This document shows positions 53,007-62,698 of a stretch of DNA of 64,000 bases, piece after piece. The notes under the pieces are model-generated. The model was given only the letters and a program-made list of their open reading frames with translations. It was not told the DNA's origin and made no database searches. This stretch comes from Pollutimonas sp036675275 (GTDB lineage: Bacteria > Pseudomonadota > Gammaproteobacteria > Burkholderiales > Burkholderiaceae_B). The position numbers and the translations under genes were made by a program. The stretch covers positions 1 to 64,000 of the forward strand of contig JAKFFG010000025.1 in NCBI GenBank assembly GCA_036675275.1, read 5' to 3'. Each line of letters begins with the position of its first letter. Position 1 is the first letter of the stretch.

Positions 53007-54776
53007 ATGAAAAATGAACCGATACTTTATAGCGTAAAGCCTTTTGATCCGTCCGGCCATCGACTCAAGGTGAGCCTGACCATCCAGACACCAAACCCGA
53101 ACGGACAGGAATTGTCGCTGCCCGCATGGATTCCAGGCAGTTATCTTATTCGAGATTTCTCGCGACAAGTGGAAACGATAGCAGCCCATGCTGCGGGTCG
53201 GCCCGTCGCTGTGCAAAAAACCGGCAATCATGCATGGTTGTGCGAACCCTGCAGCGGCCCGCTTGTGGTCGAGTATTGCATTTATGCGTGGGACCTATCC
53301 GTCCGGGGGGCGCACGTCGATGACTCCCACGCCTTTCTGAACGGCACCTCCGTCTTCCTGGCCGTTGAAGGCCAAACCCAAGAGCCCTGCCATGTCGAGT
53401 TCTGCCCTCCACCGCACACCGATGAATGGAAGGTCTACACCAGTCTTCCGGAAGCCGGCCTGCATCCTCTGGCGGCGAAACGACATGGCTTCGGGATGTA
53501 TATCGCCCCCGACTACGATGCCCTAATCGACCATCCCGTCGAAATGGGCACCCCTCAGGTCGTGCAGTTCACGGCCCACGGCGCGCTGCACGAGATGGTC
53601 TTTACCGGCGTCGTTCCAAAGCTGGATCTTGAACGCATCGCATCCGACGTACATGAAATCTGCGAAGCCCAGATCGCCTTGTTTGAACCCGACACCAAAG
53701 CAGTCCCGTTTCTGGATTCATCCGATCGCTATGTGTTCATGACCATGGTCACCGGTGACGGTTACGGCGGTCTTGAGCACCGCGCATCGACCGCATTGAT
53801 GGCCTCGCGCCACGATCTGCCGGTGCAGGGCCAGGAAAAGACGAGCGAGGGATACCAGACTTTCCTGGGCCTGGTAAGCCATGAGTACTTCCACACATGG
53901 AATGTGAAACGCATCAAGCCCGCCCGTTTCACTCCCTACGACTTGAGCCGCGAGACGCATACCGAGCTGCTTTGGGTCTTCGAAGGCTTCACCTCATACT
54001 ACGACGACCTGATGCTGCTGCGTTCGGGCGTCATTGCCGAATCCGACTACCTACGCCTGGTCGGCAAAGTCATCAGCAACGTCCACCGCACGGCGGGACG
54101 CTTCAAGCAAAGCGTTGCAGAAAGCTCGTTCGACGCCTGGACACGCTATTACAAGCAAGACGAGAACTCACCCAACGCCCTGGTCAGCTACTACACCAAG
54201 GGCTCCCTCATTGCGCTGGGGCTGGACATCCTCATTCGCCGGGAGTCCGACGAGACGCATTCGCTGGACGACGTCATGCGCCTGCTGTGGCAGCGATATG
54301 GCCGCGATTTCTATCGGGGCGGGAATACGGGCGTGCCGGAAGACGCCATAGCCGGCCTCGTGCTCGAGGCGACCGGCATCGATGTCTCGGACTTTATCGC
54401 CCGCCATGCCTATGGCCGTGAAGATGTGCCGCTGGAAGCGCTGCTTTCCTCGCAGGGCTTTTCAATGACTTGGAAGCCGGCCGCGGGCGTCACGTCGCTG
54501 GATGTCCGCGTGCGCAGCAGCCACGGCGAAATCCAGTTGGCCACCGTTTATGAAGGCGGGGCGGCCCACGCAGCCGGCTTGTCGGCAGGCGATACGCTCG
54601 TGGCGATAAACGGCATACGCATATCCGACAATACCTCGCTGGAACGCGCGCTGAATACCTATCGGCCTGGCGACGTCGTTCCGGTTTTCGTATTTCGACG
54701 CGATGAGCTGCGCGCCTACGACGTCGCACTGAATGCGCCTGCCGCAACCGAGTGCGTATTGGAACGCAAGGCCTGA
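53007..54776 (+). CDS. M61 family metallopeptidase with PDZ domain
   Basis: A 589-residue glycyl-aminopeptidase-like zinc enzyme. N-terminal beta domain (about 1-170), catalytic domain with the zinc motif HEYFH at 292-296 (SHEYFHTWNVKRIKP), third ligand in WVFEGFTSYYDD near 326, then a C-terminal PDZ domain (about 480-575) with VYEGGAAHAAGLSAGDTLVAINGIR (core GGAAHAAGLSAGDTLVAING). No signal peptide is visible, so it is probably cytosolic. ATG 53007 is preceded by ATATAGGG. Confidence 0.92.
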   Translation: MKNEPILYSVKPFDPSGHRLKVSLTIQTPNPNGQELSLPAWIPGSYLIRDFSRQVETIAAHAAGRPVAVQKTGNHAWLCEPCSGPLVVEYCIYAWDLSVRGAHVDDSHAFLNGTSVFLAVEGQTQEPCHVEFCPPPHTDEWKVYTSLPEAGLHPLAAKRHGFGMYIAPDYDALIDHPVEMGTPQVVQFTAHGALHEMVFTGVVPKLDLERIASDVHEICEAQIALFEPDTKAVPFLDSSDRYVFMTMVTGDGYGGLEHRASTALMASRHDLPVQGQEKTSEGYQTFLGLVSHEYFHTWNVKRIKPARFTPYDLSRETHTELLWVFEGFTSYYDDLMLLRSGVIAESDYLRLVGKVISNVHRTAGRFKQSVAESSFDAWTRYYKQDENSPNALVSYYTKGSLIALGLDILIRRESDETHSLDDVMRLLWQRYGRDFYRGGNTGVPEDAIAGLVLEATGIDVSDFIARHAYGREDVPLEALLSSQGFSMTWKPAAGVTSLDVRVRSSHGEIQLATVYEGGAAHAAGLSAGDTLVAINGIRISDNTSLERALNTYRPGDVVPVFVFRRDELRAYDVALNAPAATECVLERKA

Positions 54777-54812
54777 TCGTTTTTCGAATGCAGGGCAGTA
54801 CAAGCCGCCGGC

Positions 54813-55742
54813 TTACTGCCCCGCTTCGATCCTAGCCTGTATGGCCTTGGCCGCCGCAACGCCATCGGCCAGCGCCGTGACGACGCAGGGGTGCTGCCGC
54901 TGCGCGACCTCGCCTATGGCGTACACGCCGGGAAAACTGGTTTGCGCCGTTTGCATATCCGTAGCAATAAACCCGTGCGCGCTACGGTGCAGGCCCAGTG
55001 TGTTCACATAGTCGGCGCAAGGCTCCCAGCCATAAAACACCAAGATCAAATCGTAGGCTTCATCGTCGATGCGGCGCGCCGCCGTGTCGACCCGATAGCC
55101 GCCCAGCCTGACGTCGGCCGAAGGAAATTTTCGCAGAAACTGCCGCTGGGCCCGGATATTGCGCGCATAGACGTGCACTTTGGCGGCACCGTGATCCAGG
55201 GCGTACAAGGCATTTTCAAAAGCGTTGTCGCCACCACCGAGCACTGCGACGCGCTTGCCATGGAAGTCCTGAGCCACGACGTGCGCGCCCGGTCCCACCA
55301 GTATGCCCGACGGACATGGCCCCGGCGATCTACCAGCATCCTTGCCAGCCGCGAATGTTCCGGCACCCAGCCCACGGGGTCTCACTCCTGTGGCAAGCAC
55401 CACGTGGCGGGATTTCAATGGGACAGCCATGCCATCGCAGGTCACGGAAAATTCGTGCCCGGCAGGCGCGACATCGCGCGCGGCGCACGAAAGCCGTAGC
55501 GGAACCCCGGCCTGTTCCAGGCTAAGGGCCAGGTTGTCGGCCACCTTCGCTCCCGACACGCCAGGCAAGGCGACGTTCCATTCGTCGAGAAACGGATTTT
55601 CGCGACACAGGCCGCCCACCTGCGCCTTCGATTCGACGACGATAGGCAAGAGTCCCAGGCGCATCAACCAGACCGCACAGGACACGCCGGCCGGACCGCC
55701 GCCAATAATGAGCGCATCGTAGATAGTGCTGTTCAGGCTCAT
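54813..55742 (-). CDS. NAD(P)/FAD-dependent oxidoreductase (thioredoxin-reductase-like)
   Basis: A 309-residue flavoprotein with two Rossmann motifs: FAD site GGGPAGVSCAVWL near residues 14-26 and NAD(P) site VAVLGGGDNAFENALYAL near 168-185. The last FAD motif is FPGVYAIGEVAQ. The CxxC disulfide of true thioredoxin reductases is missing, so it is a ferredoxin- or small-molecule-type reductase of unknown partner. ATG 55742 faces folB across 69 bp. Confidence 0.88.
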   Translation of the reverse strand: MSLNSTIYDALIIGGGPAGVSCAVWLMRLGLLPIVVESKAQVGGLCRENPFLDEWNVALPGVSGAKVADNLALSLEQAGVPLRLSCAARDVAPAGHEFSVTCDGMAVPLKSRHVVLATGVRPRGLGAGTFAAGKDAGRSPGPCPSGILVGPGAHVVAQDFHGKRVAVLGGGDNAFENALYALDHGAAKVHVYARNIRAQRQFLRKFPSADVRLGGYRVDTAARRIDDEAYDLILVFYGWEPCADYVNTLGLHRSAHGFIATDMQTAQTSFPGVYAIGEVAQRQHPCVVTALADGVAAAKAIQARIEAGQ

Positions 55743-55811
55743 ATCTTTCCCAACATCATTCTTGTCTGTTCCAAAGGCACTACAATTCCAGTAATTCTAC
55801 AAGGCGACCTT

Positions 55812-56171
55812 ATGCCCACCCGACGAATCTTTTTCAACCAGCTGGCGCTGGACGCCCGTATCGGCATACTGGAGCACGAGCTGCGCGCCACCCAGCCCTT
55901 GCATATCGATGCCGAATTCGATGTCGATATTTCGCAGGAAGTGCACGACCAGAATATTCAGTCAGTGCTGGATTACCGCCAATTGCGCCACGCCATCGTG
56001 GATGAATGCACGCAGGCTCATGTCAATTTGCTGGAAACACTAAGCGAACGCGTCGTGGCCAGGATACTGAACGAGTTTCCCGATGTGCAGAGCGTTAGAA
56101 TTCGCATCAGCAAACCGCTTGCCTTTTCTGACTGCGCCGCGGTTGGCATCGAGCTGCACCGCAGCCGCTAA
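55812..56171 (+). CDS. folB: dihydroneopterin aldolase
   Basis: A 119-residue folate-pathway enzyme cleaving dihydroneopterin to 6-hydroxymethyl-dihydropterin. Family marks: LDARIGILEHELRATQPLHIDAEF near the start (core ARIGILEHELRATQP) and NLLETLSERVVARIL in the second half with SVRIRISKP. ATG 55812 follows AAGGCG. It precedes ttcA by 12 bp, so the two are likely co-transcribed. Confidence 0.93.
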   Translation: MPTRRIFFNQLALDARIGILEHELRATQPLHIDAEFDVDISQEVHDQNIQSVLDYRQLRHAIVDECTQAHVNLLETLSERVVARILNEFPDVQSVRIRISKPLAFSDCAAVGIELHRSR

Positions 56172-56183
56172 ACCTATTTTTTT

Positions 56184-57194
56184 ATGTCCATGCAAGCCGA
56201 CACTTTACCCTCCGACACCCGCGAAACCAGCACGAACGATACCGGTCAGCGCACGCACAAGCGCAGCGTCAGCGAAAACAAGCTGGTCAAGCGCCTTATG
56301 CGGGAAACCGGTCGCGCCATCAGCGACTTCAACATGATCGAAAACGGCGACAAGGTAATGGTATGCCTGTCGGGCGGGAAGGACTCGTACAGCATGCTGG
56401 ACATCCTGCTTACGCTGAAAGCACGCGCTCCCATCGACTTCGATATTATCGCGGTAAATCTGGACCAGAAACAACCCGGATTCCCGGACCACATCCTGCC
56501 TCAGTACCTGGAATCGATCAACGTTCCGTATCACATTGCTACCCAGGATACCTATTCGGTTGTGACTCGCGTCATACCGGAGGGAAAAACGATGTGTTCG
56601 CTGTGCTCGCGCCTGCGCCGTGGAATTCTGTATAGAGTCGCAGATGAACTGGGTGCCACGAAAATCGCATTGGGTCACCATCGCGACGACATACTGGGCA
56701 CATTTTTCCTGAACTTGTTTTACGGCGGCCGCATGAAGGCAATGCCGCCCAAGCTCGCATCCGACGACGGCAAGCATATCGTCATCAGGCCTCTGGCCTA
56801 TGTACCCGAAAAAGACCTCATTGCCTATTCCGCACTGAAGCAATTCCCTATCATCCCATGCAACTTGTGCGGCTCCCAGGAAAACCTGAAGCGTAAAGAA
56901 GTCGGCCGCATGATAGCCGAATGGGACCAACGCTTTCCCGGGCGGTCCTTGAATATATTCGGCGCACTGTCGCGCGTAGTACCCACGCATCTGATGGATA
57001 GGGATCTGTTCGACTTTGCCAATCTGCAAGCCACCGGACTGCCCGACGCGATGGGAGACAAGGCTTTCGATGCCGACGACTTCGACTTGCCGGCAACCCT
57101 TGGCTTGGCAGAGGTCGAATCGGATGACGACATCCCGCGTGGTGAACGGACACCCACGGTCGTGTCCAGATCCGATCTGCGACACTTGCGGTAA
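56184..57194 (+). CDS. ttcA: tRNA 2-thiocytidine biosynthesis protein TtcA
   Basis: A 336-residue tRNA-modifying enzyme that thiolates C32, using an iron-sulfur cluster. PP-loop VCLSGGKDSYSMLDILL near residues 57-73; cluster and catalytic cysteines in CSLCSRLRRG and CNLCGSQENLKR; ALGHHRDD between. An extra N-terminal 30 residues (TLPSDTRETSTNDTGQRTHK) look disordered. Start ATG 56184. Confidence 0.95.
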   Translation: MSMQADTLPSDTRETSTNDTGQRTHKRSVSENKLVKRLMRETGRAISDFNMIENGDKVMVCLSGGKDSYSMLDILLTLKARAPIDFDIIAVNLDQKQPGFPDHILPQYLESINVPYHIATQDTYSVVTRVIPEGKTMCSLCSRLRRGILYRVADELGATKIALGHHRDDILGTFFLNLFYGGRMKAMPPKLASDDGKHIVIRPLAYVPEKDLIAYSALKQFPIIPCNLCGSQENLKRKEVGRMIAEWDQRFPGRSLNIFGALSRVVPTHLMDRDLFDFANLQATGLPDAMGDKAFDADDFDLPATLGLAEVESDDDIPRGERTPTVVSRSDLRHLR

Positions 57195-57310
57195 CCACAG
57201 CGGCTTCCCGGCCGCTGACAAGCGGCTGTGGCGGATGTTACCCTTTTGACCAAAGCACGTTAAGCAACGTGCTTTTTCAATTGCACATCCAAAAAAGGGA
57301 AACCCGCCGA

Positions 57311-59785
57311 GTGACTACGAGTACGGCCCACAACATTCTGATCCGACATTTTTTCCGACAACTGATGGCCGCCTTTATATTGCTGGCCGCCCTGCTGGCG
57401 CAAAGCAGCCATGCGCAAGAAGCGCCCGCAGCAGACCAAGCTCAAGACGCGTCGTACGGCGCCTTGGCCGACCTCCTGGAAAACGACCAAACCCGCAAGA
57501 AACTGATTGAACAATTGCGCGCGCTGGCCGCACCGGACGACAAGAAGTCGGGATCGGACGCGGAAGCAGCTGACGCTCAGAACAGTCAAGACCGTACGGC
57601 TGCCTCCACTCCTGACAGCAGGTCTCCTGCGACGGCTGCGGATGCACCGGTCTCACAGAAGTTGGCTCTGTCACTTGAGCGATTTACCAGTGGCCTTGCC
57701 CACGACCTTTCGGACACCGCAGATGTCTTCATGGCGCTGATCAAGGGCGAGCCCGCCGTCGATGGGGTCACACGGCAATGGGCGGTGCCATTGAAGGTGT
57801 TGCTTATTACTCTGCTGACCGTGCTGGCAAGCTATGTCGTATTTCGCATGCTGGCCGGCATCGGGTTTGCCAGATTGAATGTCTGGATCAAAAAGGACGG
57901 CCAAACCAGTGCAGTGCCGGAGGCTCACGGCCCGGCACTGCCGGCGCATAGCGGCCCCTGGCGGCCCAGATTCGGTGTCCAGACATTGAGCCGCAAACTG
58001 CTTGGCGTGGCGGCAGCCTTTCTTATTGATGTCGCCGCAACGCTGCTGGCAGCAACCGCCGGCTACATCGCTACGTTGACCGTCGCGGGAAACGACCCGG
58101 GCGCCTCCTTTTTCGCCCTTCAGTTCCTTAGCGCATTTGTCATGATTGAAGTCGTCAAGGCGCTCTCCAGAGGCATCTTCGCCACTCGTTATGAGCAATT
58201 GCGTCTGTTGCCGCTTTCACCGGAAGCGGCCAATTACTGGAATCACTGGCTCACTTTCCTGATAGGCGTGATCGGCTATACCCTGCTCGTCATCGTTCCG
58301 CTGGTCAGCGCTGTTTTCCGGCCTTCCGTCGCGCAGCTTCTGGGACTTGTGATCATGCTGGGCGTCTATCTCTATGGCGTACGCGTGATCTGGAAGAACC
58401 GCAAGGCGGTCAAGGCCAGCCTTATCCGGCTGGCCGACAATTCCAGCGCCGCCGTGTTCGGCACGCTGATACGGGTGCTGTCGCGCACATGGCACCTGAT
58501 CGCAATAGCCTACTTCACCGTCTTGCTAGTGGTCAGCCAAACCGCCCAGCAACAGGCGCTGGCGTTCATGGCACGCGCCACCGCCCAGACCGCGGCGGCT
58601 GTCCTCATAGGCTTGATGCTGGCCAGCGCGCTGTCGTCGCTGCTTTCGCACCGCATCGTACTACCCGGAAAATGGCGGCAGTCGTTTCCCTCGCTCGAAT
58701 CGCGCATCAATACTTACGTACCAGTCGTACTGAAGGGCCTGCGCCTTTTGATACTGATAGCGGTCACGCTGGTCGTGCTGGATGCCTGGCATGCGTTCAA
58801 CCTTGTCGACTGGCTGCAGTCGGATCATGGCCAGGCAACTATTGCCATGGTGCTGCACCTGGGGATCATCCTGCTTATCGCGGCGCTCAGCTGGACTGTC
58901 ATCGCCAGCATCATCGAGCACAGGCTCGACGCGTCCAGCAGCAATCCCAGCGAACGCGAGAAGACCTTGCTGATGCTGTTTCGCAACGCGACGGCCATCG
59001 TCATCGCCACCATGACGATTCTGGTGGTGCTATCGCAGATCGGCATCAATATTGGGCCGCTCATTGCCGGAGCCGGCGTGGCAGGCCTGGCTATAGGCTT
59101 CGGGGCTCAGAAATTGGTACAGGATGTGATTACGGGCGTGTTCATACAGTTGGAAAACGGCATGAATCGCAACGATACGGTTGAGGTCGGAAGTTTGTTC
59201 GGAACGGTTGAGAAGATCACCATACGCTCTGTCGGCATACGCACACTGGACGGTGGCTACCATATGGTGCCCTTCTCCAGCATCGACCAGTTGACCAACC
59301 ATACGCGCGACTATGGCTACCACTACGGCGAATACAACATTGCTCACCGCGAGCGCGTGGACGACGCCATCGCCCAGATGGAACTTGCCTTTAAAGACCT
59401 GATGCAGATACCCGAATTGGCCCGGGAAGTGATGGAAGATATCTCCATACCCGGCGTCACCGCCTTGAACCAGAATGGATTCACTATCCGGGTATTGATC
59501 AAGACCACACCGGGAAATCAGTGGATGATACAGCGCGGGTTCAACAGGCTGCTCAAGCAGCGTTTCGATGAAGCCGGTATCGAACTGCCCTATCCCCACA
59601 CCGTGCTGCACTTTGGACGCGATAAATCGGGTGAGGCGCAACCGGTGGATGTGCGCTTCATCGACACGCTAAAAGAGGTTACCGAGGCTGCGGACGGTGA
59701 TCCGTCCACCAGTACTGGCGGCGCCGACGCACCCGACCTGCCGCGCCAAGAACACAGGCCGGCCGGGGGTAAAGAAGGCGCCTAG
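57311..59785 (+). CDS. large MscS-type mechanosensitive channel
   Basis: An 824-residue inner-membrane protein. Signal peptide or first anchor (about 18-35, MAAFILLAALLAQSSHAQ), periplasmic acidic Ala/Asp-rich part, then about ten hydrophobic segments (from about residue 145) and the MscS core near the C-terminus: pore helix GAGVAGLAIGFGAQKLVQDV, beta domain IQLENGMNRNDTVEVG, and MVPFSSIDQLTNHTRD. The architecture fits the large MscM/YbiO-type group with extra membrane helices. I take GTG at 57311; the frame begins with another GTG at 57269. Confidence 0.9.
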   Translation: MTTSTAHNILIRHFFRQLMAAFILLAALLAQSSHAQEAPAADQAQDASYGALADLLENDQTRKKLIEQLRALAAPDDKKSGSDAEAADAQNSQDRTAASTPDSRSPATAADAPVSQKLALSLERFTSGLAHDLSDTADVFMALIKGEPAVDGVTRQWAVPLKVLLITLLTVLASYVVFRMLAGIGFARLNVWIKKDGQTSAVPEAHGPALPAHSGPWRPRFGVQTLSRKLLGVAAAFLIDVAATLLAATAGYIATLTVAGNDPGASFFALQFLSAFVMIEVVKALSRGIFATRYEQLRLLPLSPEAANYWNHWLTFLIGVIGYTLLVIVPLVSAVFRPSVAQLLGLVIMLGVYLYGVRVIWKNRKAVKASLIRLADNSSAAVFGTLIRVLSRTWHLIAIAYFTVLLVVSQTAQQQALAFMARATAQTAAAVLIGLMLASALSSLLSHRIVLPGKWRQSFPSLESRINTYVPVVLKGLRLLILIAVTLVVLDAWHAFNLVDWLQSDHGQATIAMVLHLGIILLIAALSWTVIASIIEHRLDASSSNPSEREKTLLMLFRNATAIVIATMTILVVLSQIGINIGPLIAGAGVAGLAIGFGAQKLVQDVITGVFIQLENGMNRNDTVEVGSLFGTVEKITIRSVGIRTLDGGYHMVPFSSIDQLTNHTRDYGYHYGEYNIAHRERVDDAIAQMELAFKDLMQIPELAREVMEDISIPGVTALNQNGFTIRVLIKTTPGNQWMIQRGFNRLLKQRFDEAGIELPYPHTVLHFGRDKSGEAQPVDVRFIDTLKEVTEAADGDPSTSTGGADAPDLPRQEHRPAGGKEGA

Positions 59786-59806
59786 CGAACGAGGGTGAGA
59801 CCGGCG

Positions 59807-60391
59807 TCAGGATGGCCGGTCGGCCATGCCTTCCCAGTGCGGGCCGGGCACTTCTATGCCCAGCAGCTCCAGCACGCGGGCCACGGTATGGTCCACCATT
59901 TCTTCCAGGGTTTTTGGGTGGTGGTAGAAAGCCGGCAATGGAGGGAAAATGATGCCACCCATTTCGGTCACTGCCGTCATATTACGCAAGTGCGCCAGAT
60001 TCAGCGGCGTTTCGCGCACCATCATGACCAGTCGCCGACGTTCTTTCAACGTGACATCGGCCGCCCTGGTGACCAGGTTATCGGAAAGCCCATGGGCTAC
60101 CGCCGCCAACGTACGCATGGAGCACGGGACAACGACCATGCCCGCGGTGTCGAAGCCGCCGCTGGACAGCGCGGCGCCGACATCGCGAAAACTGTAGACC
60201 TTGTCGGCAAGATCGTGGACATCCTGGCGCGCCAAACCCAATTCGTACTTGATGTTCAAAACGCCAGAGGGCGATACCACCAAGTGCGACTCAACGTCGT
60301 CTACAGCGCGCAAGGCTTTCAGCAGACGAACCGCATAGATCGCGCCCGTGGCACCCGTGATGCCTACTACCAGCCGGCGTCTGGCTGTCAC
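59807..60391 (-). CDS. ubiX: flavin prenyltransferase UbiX
   Basis: A 194-residue enzyme making prenylated FMN from FMN and dimethylallyl phosphate, the cofactor of UbiD decarboxylases in ubiquinone synthesis. Family marks: VVGITGATGAIYAVRLL near the start, VVSPSGVLNIKYEL, GSFDTAGM-like GGFDTAGMVVVPCSMRTLA, RRRLVMMVRETPLNLAHLRNM and PPLPAFYHHP. Start GTG at 60391 overlaps grxD's stop codon by four bases. It converges with the MscS gene. Confidence 0.95.
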   Translation of the reverse strand: MTARRRLVVGITGATGAIYAVRLLKALRAVDDVESHLVVSPSGVLNIKYELGLARQDVHDLADKVYSFRDVGAALSSGGFDTAGMVVVPCSMRTLAAVAHGLSDNLVTRAADVTLKERRRLVMMVRETPLNLAHLRNMTAVTEMGGIIFPPLPAFYHHPKTLEEMVDHTVARVLELLGIEVPGPHWEGMADRPS

Positions 60392-60714
60392 GCAAGCGCC
60401 CCGGCCTCTTTCAATGCTGTGGTCAGCTCACCATTTTCGTGCATTTCAGCGATGATGTCCGAACCGCCGATAAACTCGCCCGCCACATAAAGCTGTGGAA
60501 TCGTGGGCCAGTTGGAGTATTCCTTGATGCCCTGACGCACGAGGTCGTCGTCGAGCACGTTTACCGTGACCAGTTTGGTAACGCCGGACGCCTTCAGAAT
60601 CTGAATGGCGCGACCGGAAAAGCCACATTGCGGGAACTGTGCAGTACCCTTCATGAACAACACAACCGGGTTGGCCGTAACAGTTTCACGAATAAAATCT
60701 TGAACTTCGCTCAT
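60388..60714 (-). CDS. grxD: monothiol glutaredoxin Grx4
   Basis: A 108-residue CGFS-type glutaredoxin that carries or transfers [2Fe-2S] clusters with BolA partners. The motif is in FPQCGFSGRAIQILKA near residues 28-43; KGTAQFP precedes it and WPTIPQLYVAGEFIGGSDII follows (core PTIPQLYVAGEFIGGSD). ATG 60714. It follows prmC by 24 bp and overlaps ubiX. Confidence 0.96.
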   Translation of the reverse strand: MSEVQDFIRETVTANPVVLFMKGTAQFPQCGFSGRAIQILKASGVTKLVTVNVLDDDLVRQGIKEYSNWPTIPQLYVAGEFIGGSDIIAEMHENGELTTALKEAGALA

Positions 60715-60738
60715 GATGCTCTCGTATTCCAGAAAAAA

Positions 60739-61554
60739 TTAATTATAAATTCCGCCAGTGACCCGGTCGATACCCGCCAGGTCTGGCGCACTTGCGACCC
60801 GTTCAAAACCGGCCGATTGCAGCAATTGCCGAACTGCCTGCGCCTGATCCCAACCATGCTCTACGAACAAGCCTCCGTTGGATAACAGCCGCTGGCCGGC
60901 TCCGTCGATTATTTGCCTAAGCGCAGACAGACCGTCCAGCCCGTCAGTAAGGGCAGCCGTGGGTTCAAACCGCACATCGCCTTGCTGCAGATGGGAGTCG
61001 CCCGCCGCAATATACGGCGGATTCGACACAATGAGGTCAAAGCCCTTATGGCCAGACAGGGCATCGTACCAGCTACCCTGGACAAACTCGACGTTTGCGC
61101 CCAGGCGCTTGGCATTCGCGCGGGCCACCACCAGGGCTTCGCTGCTGAGATCGCTTGCCACCACTGTAGCAGCCGGGCAACGCAAGGCGATGGATACCGC
61201 CACGGCAGCGCTGCCTGTGCCAAGGTCCAGCACTCGAGGCGCTTTCTTGCCCTTCAGGTAGTCTAACCCAGTCTCGACAAGAAGTTCTGTTTCGGGCCGT
61301 GGAATAAGCACCGCCGGAGAAACCTGGAATTCATGGCCCATGAATTCGCGGCAGCCGACGATGTAGGCCATAGGCTCGCCATCCAGGCGTCGCGCCTCGA
61401 GTTCGCGAAAGCGGGTGACAGCCTGCGGCGCCAGCGGATCGGTATCATGGGCGATCAACCAGGAGCGCGGCACCTGCAACACATGCTGCCACAGCATCTG
61501 CATCTCAAGGCGGGGCAGCCTGCTGTCCCGCGACATCGCGCGCAGGCTATCCAC
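60739..61554 (-). CDS. prmC: release factor glutamine methyltransferase PrmC
   Basis: A 271-residue SAM-dependent enzyme that N5-methylates the Gln of the GGQ motif in RF1 and RF2. SAM motif VLDLGTGSAAVAVSIAL and catalytic NPPY in LIVSNPPYIAAGD are visible; ETELLVE precedes them. GTG 61554 follows AGGAG at seven bases and is four bases after the prfA stop codon, so the modifier and its target RF1 are coupled. The frame to 61605 overlaps prfA. Confidence 0.94.
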   Translation of the reverse strand: MDSLRAMSRDSRLPRLEMQMLWQHVLQVPRSWLIAHDTDPLAPQAVTRFRELEARRLDGEPMAYIVGCREFMGHEFQVSPAVLIPRPETELLVETGLDYLKGKKAPRVLDLGTGSAAVAVSIALRCPAATVVASDLSSEALVVARANAKRLGANVEFVQGSWYDALSGHKGFDLIVSNPPYIAAGDSHLQQGDVRFEPTAALTDGLDGLSALRQIIDGAGQRLLSNGGLFVEHGWDQAQAVRQLLQSAGFERVASAPDLAGIDRVTGGIYN

Positions 61555-61558
61555 GTGG

Positions 61559-62638
61559 CTACTCCTGTCCCAGCGAGGCCAGCTGTTCGGCCTGATGCTC
61601 GGCACGCAAGGCGCCCGTCAATTCGTCCAGATCGCCTTCCATGATCTGCGCAAGCTTGTACAGCGTAAGATTGATGCGATGGTCGGTTACCCGGCCTTGC
61701 GGATAATTGTAGGTGCGTATCCGTTCGGAGCGATCGCCGGTTCCGACCAGACTCTTGCGCTGAGCCGCTTCTTTATTGTGCTGTTCCTGCTGCTGCTTGT
61801 CTTTCAGGCGCGCAGCCAGCACTTGCATGGCCTTGTCCTTGTTGCGATGCTGCGACCTGTCGTCCTGACATTCCACCACCAGCCCGGTCGGCAAATGCGT
61901 TATACGCACCGCGGAGTCGGTTTTATTGATGTGCTGCCCACCCGCCCCGCTGGCGCGATAGGTGTCTATGCGCAAGTCGGACGAATTAATGACAATATCG
62001 CTTTGGGCATCCGCCTCGGGCAGCACCGCGACCGTGCAGGCAGAGGTATGTATTCGTCCTTGTGTTTCGGTCGCCGGCACGCGTTGCACCCGGTGCGCGC
62101 CCGACTCGAACTTGAGCTGGCCGTACACGCCGTCGCCATCAAGCCTGGCAATCACTTCTTTGTAGCCGCCGATTTCAGACGCGCTTTCGGACATCATCTC
62201 TACCTTCCAGCCCTTGTTTTCGGCGTAGCGTGTATACATGCGCAGCAGGTCGCCGGCGAACAAGGCACTTTCGTCGCCGCCCGTGCCGGCACGGATCTCA
62301 AGGAACACACTGCGGCCGTCGTCCGGATCGCGCGGCAATAGGAGCACTTGCAAGTCGGCAGCCAGCTGTTCCAGCCTGTCTTTGCCGAGCTTGTATTCTT
62401 CTTCCGCCATGTCGCGCATTTCAGGATCGCTCATCATATCCTGCGCCGCCTGAATATCGTCTTCCGTGCCCGTATATGCCGCAAAGGCGGCGACGACCGG
62501 CTCCAGATCAGAGCGCTCGCGCGACATCTTGCGATACCGGTTCATGTCGTTGGCGATCTCGGGCTCGGCCAGCAATGCATCAACTTCGACCAATCGGCGA
62601 GCAAGCTGCTCCAGCCGATTGCGTATAGAACTTTTCAT
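61559..62638 (-). CDS. prfA: peptide chain release factor 1
   Basis: A 359-residue RF1. The GGQ motif is in RASGAGGQHINKTDSAVR near residue 230, and the UAG/UAA-reading tripeptide region is in the RPATETQGRIHTSA-type segment (VPATETQGRIHTS). Both domains are intact and the length is typical. Start ATG 62638; hemA ends 60 bp upstream. Confidence 0.96.
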   Translation of the reverse strand: MKSSIRNRLEQLARRLVEVDALLAEPEIANDMNRYRKMSRERSDLEPVVAAFAAYTGTEDDIQAAQDMMSDPEMRDMAEEEYKLGKDRLEQLAADLQVLLLPRDPDDGRSVFLEIRAGTGGDESALFAGDLLRMYTRYAENKGWKVEMMSESASEIGGYKEVIARLDGDGVYGQLKFESGAHRVQRVPATETQGRIHTSACTVAVLPEADAQSDIVINSSDLRIDTYRASGAGGQHINKTDSAVRITHLPTGLVVECQDDRSQHRNKDKAMQVLAARLKDKQQQEQHNKEAAQRKSLVGTGDRSERIRTYNYPQGRVTDHRINLTLYKLAQIMEGDLDELTGALRAEHQAEQLASLGQE

Positions 62639-62698
62639 AAATAGGAATTGGACAGTAATTGAAAGGAAGGTATGCGCGATAAGGCCGGCAGAGCTTCG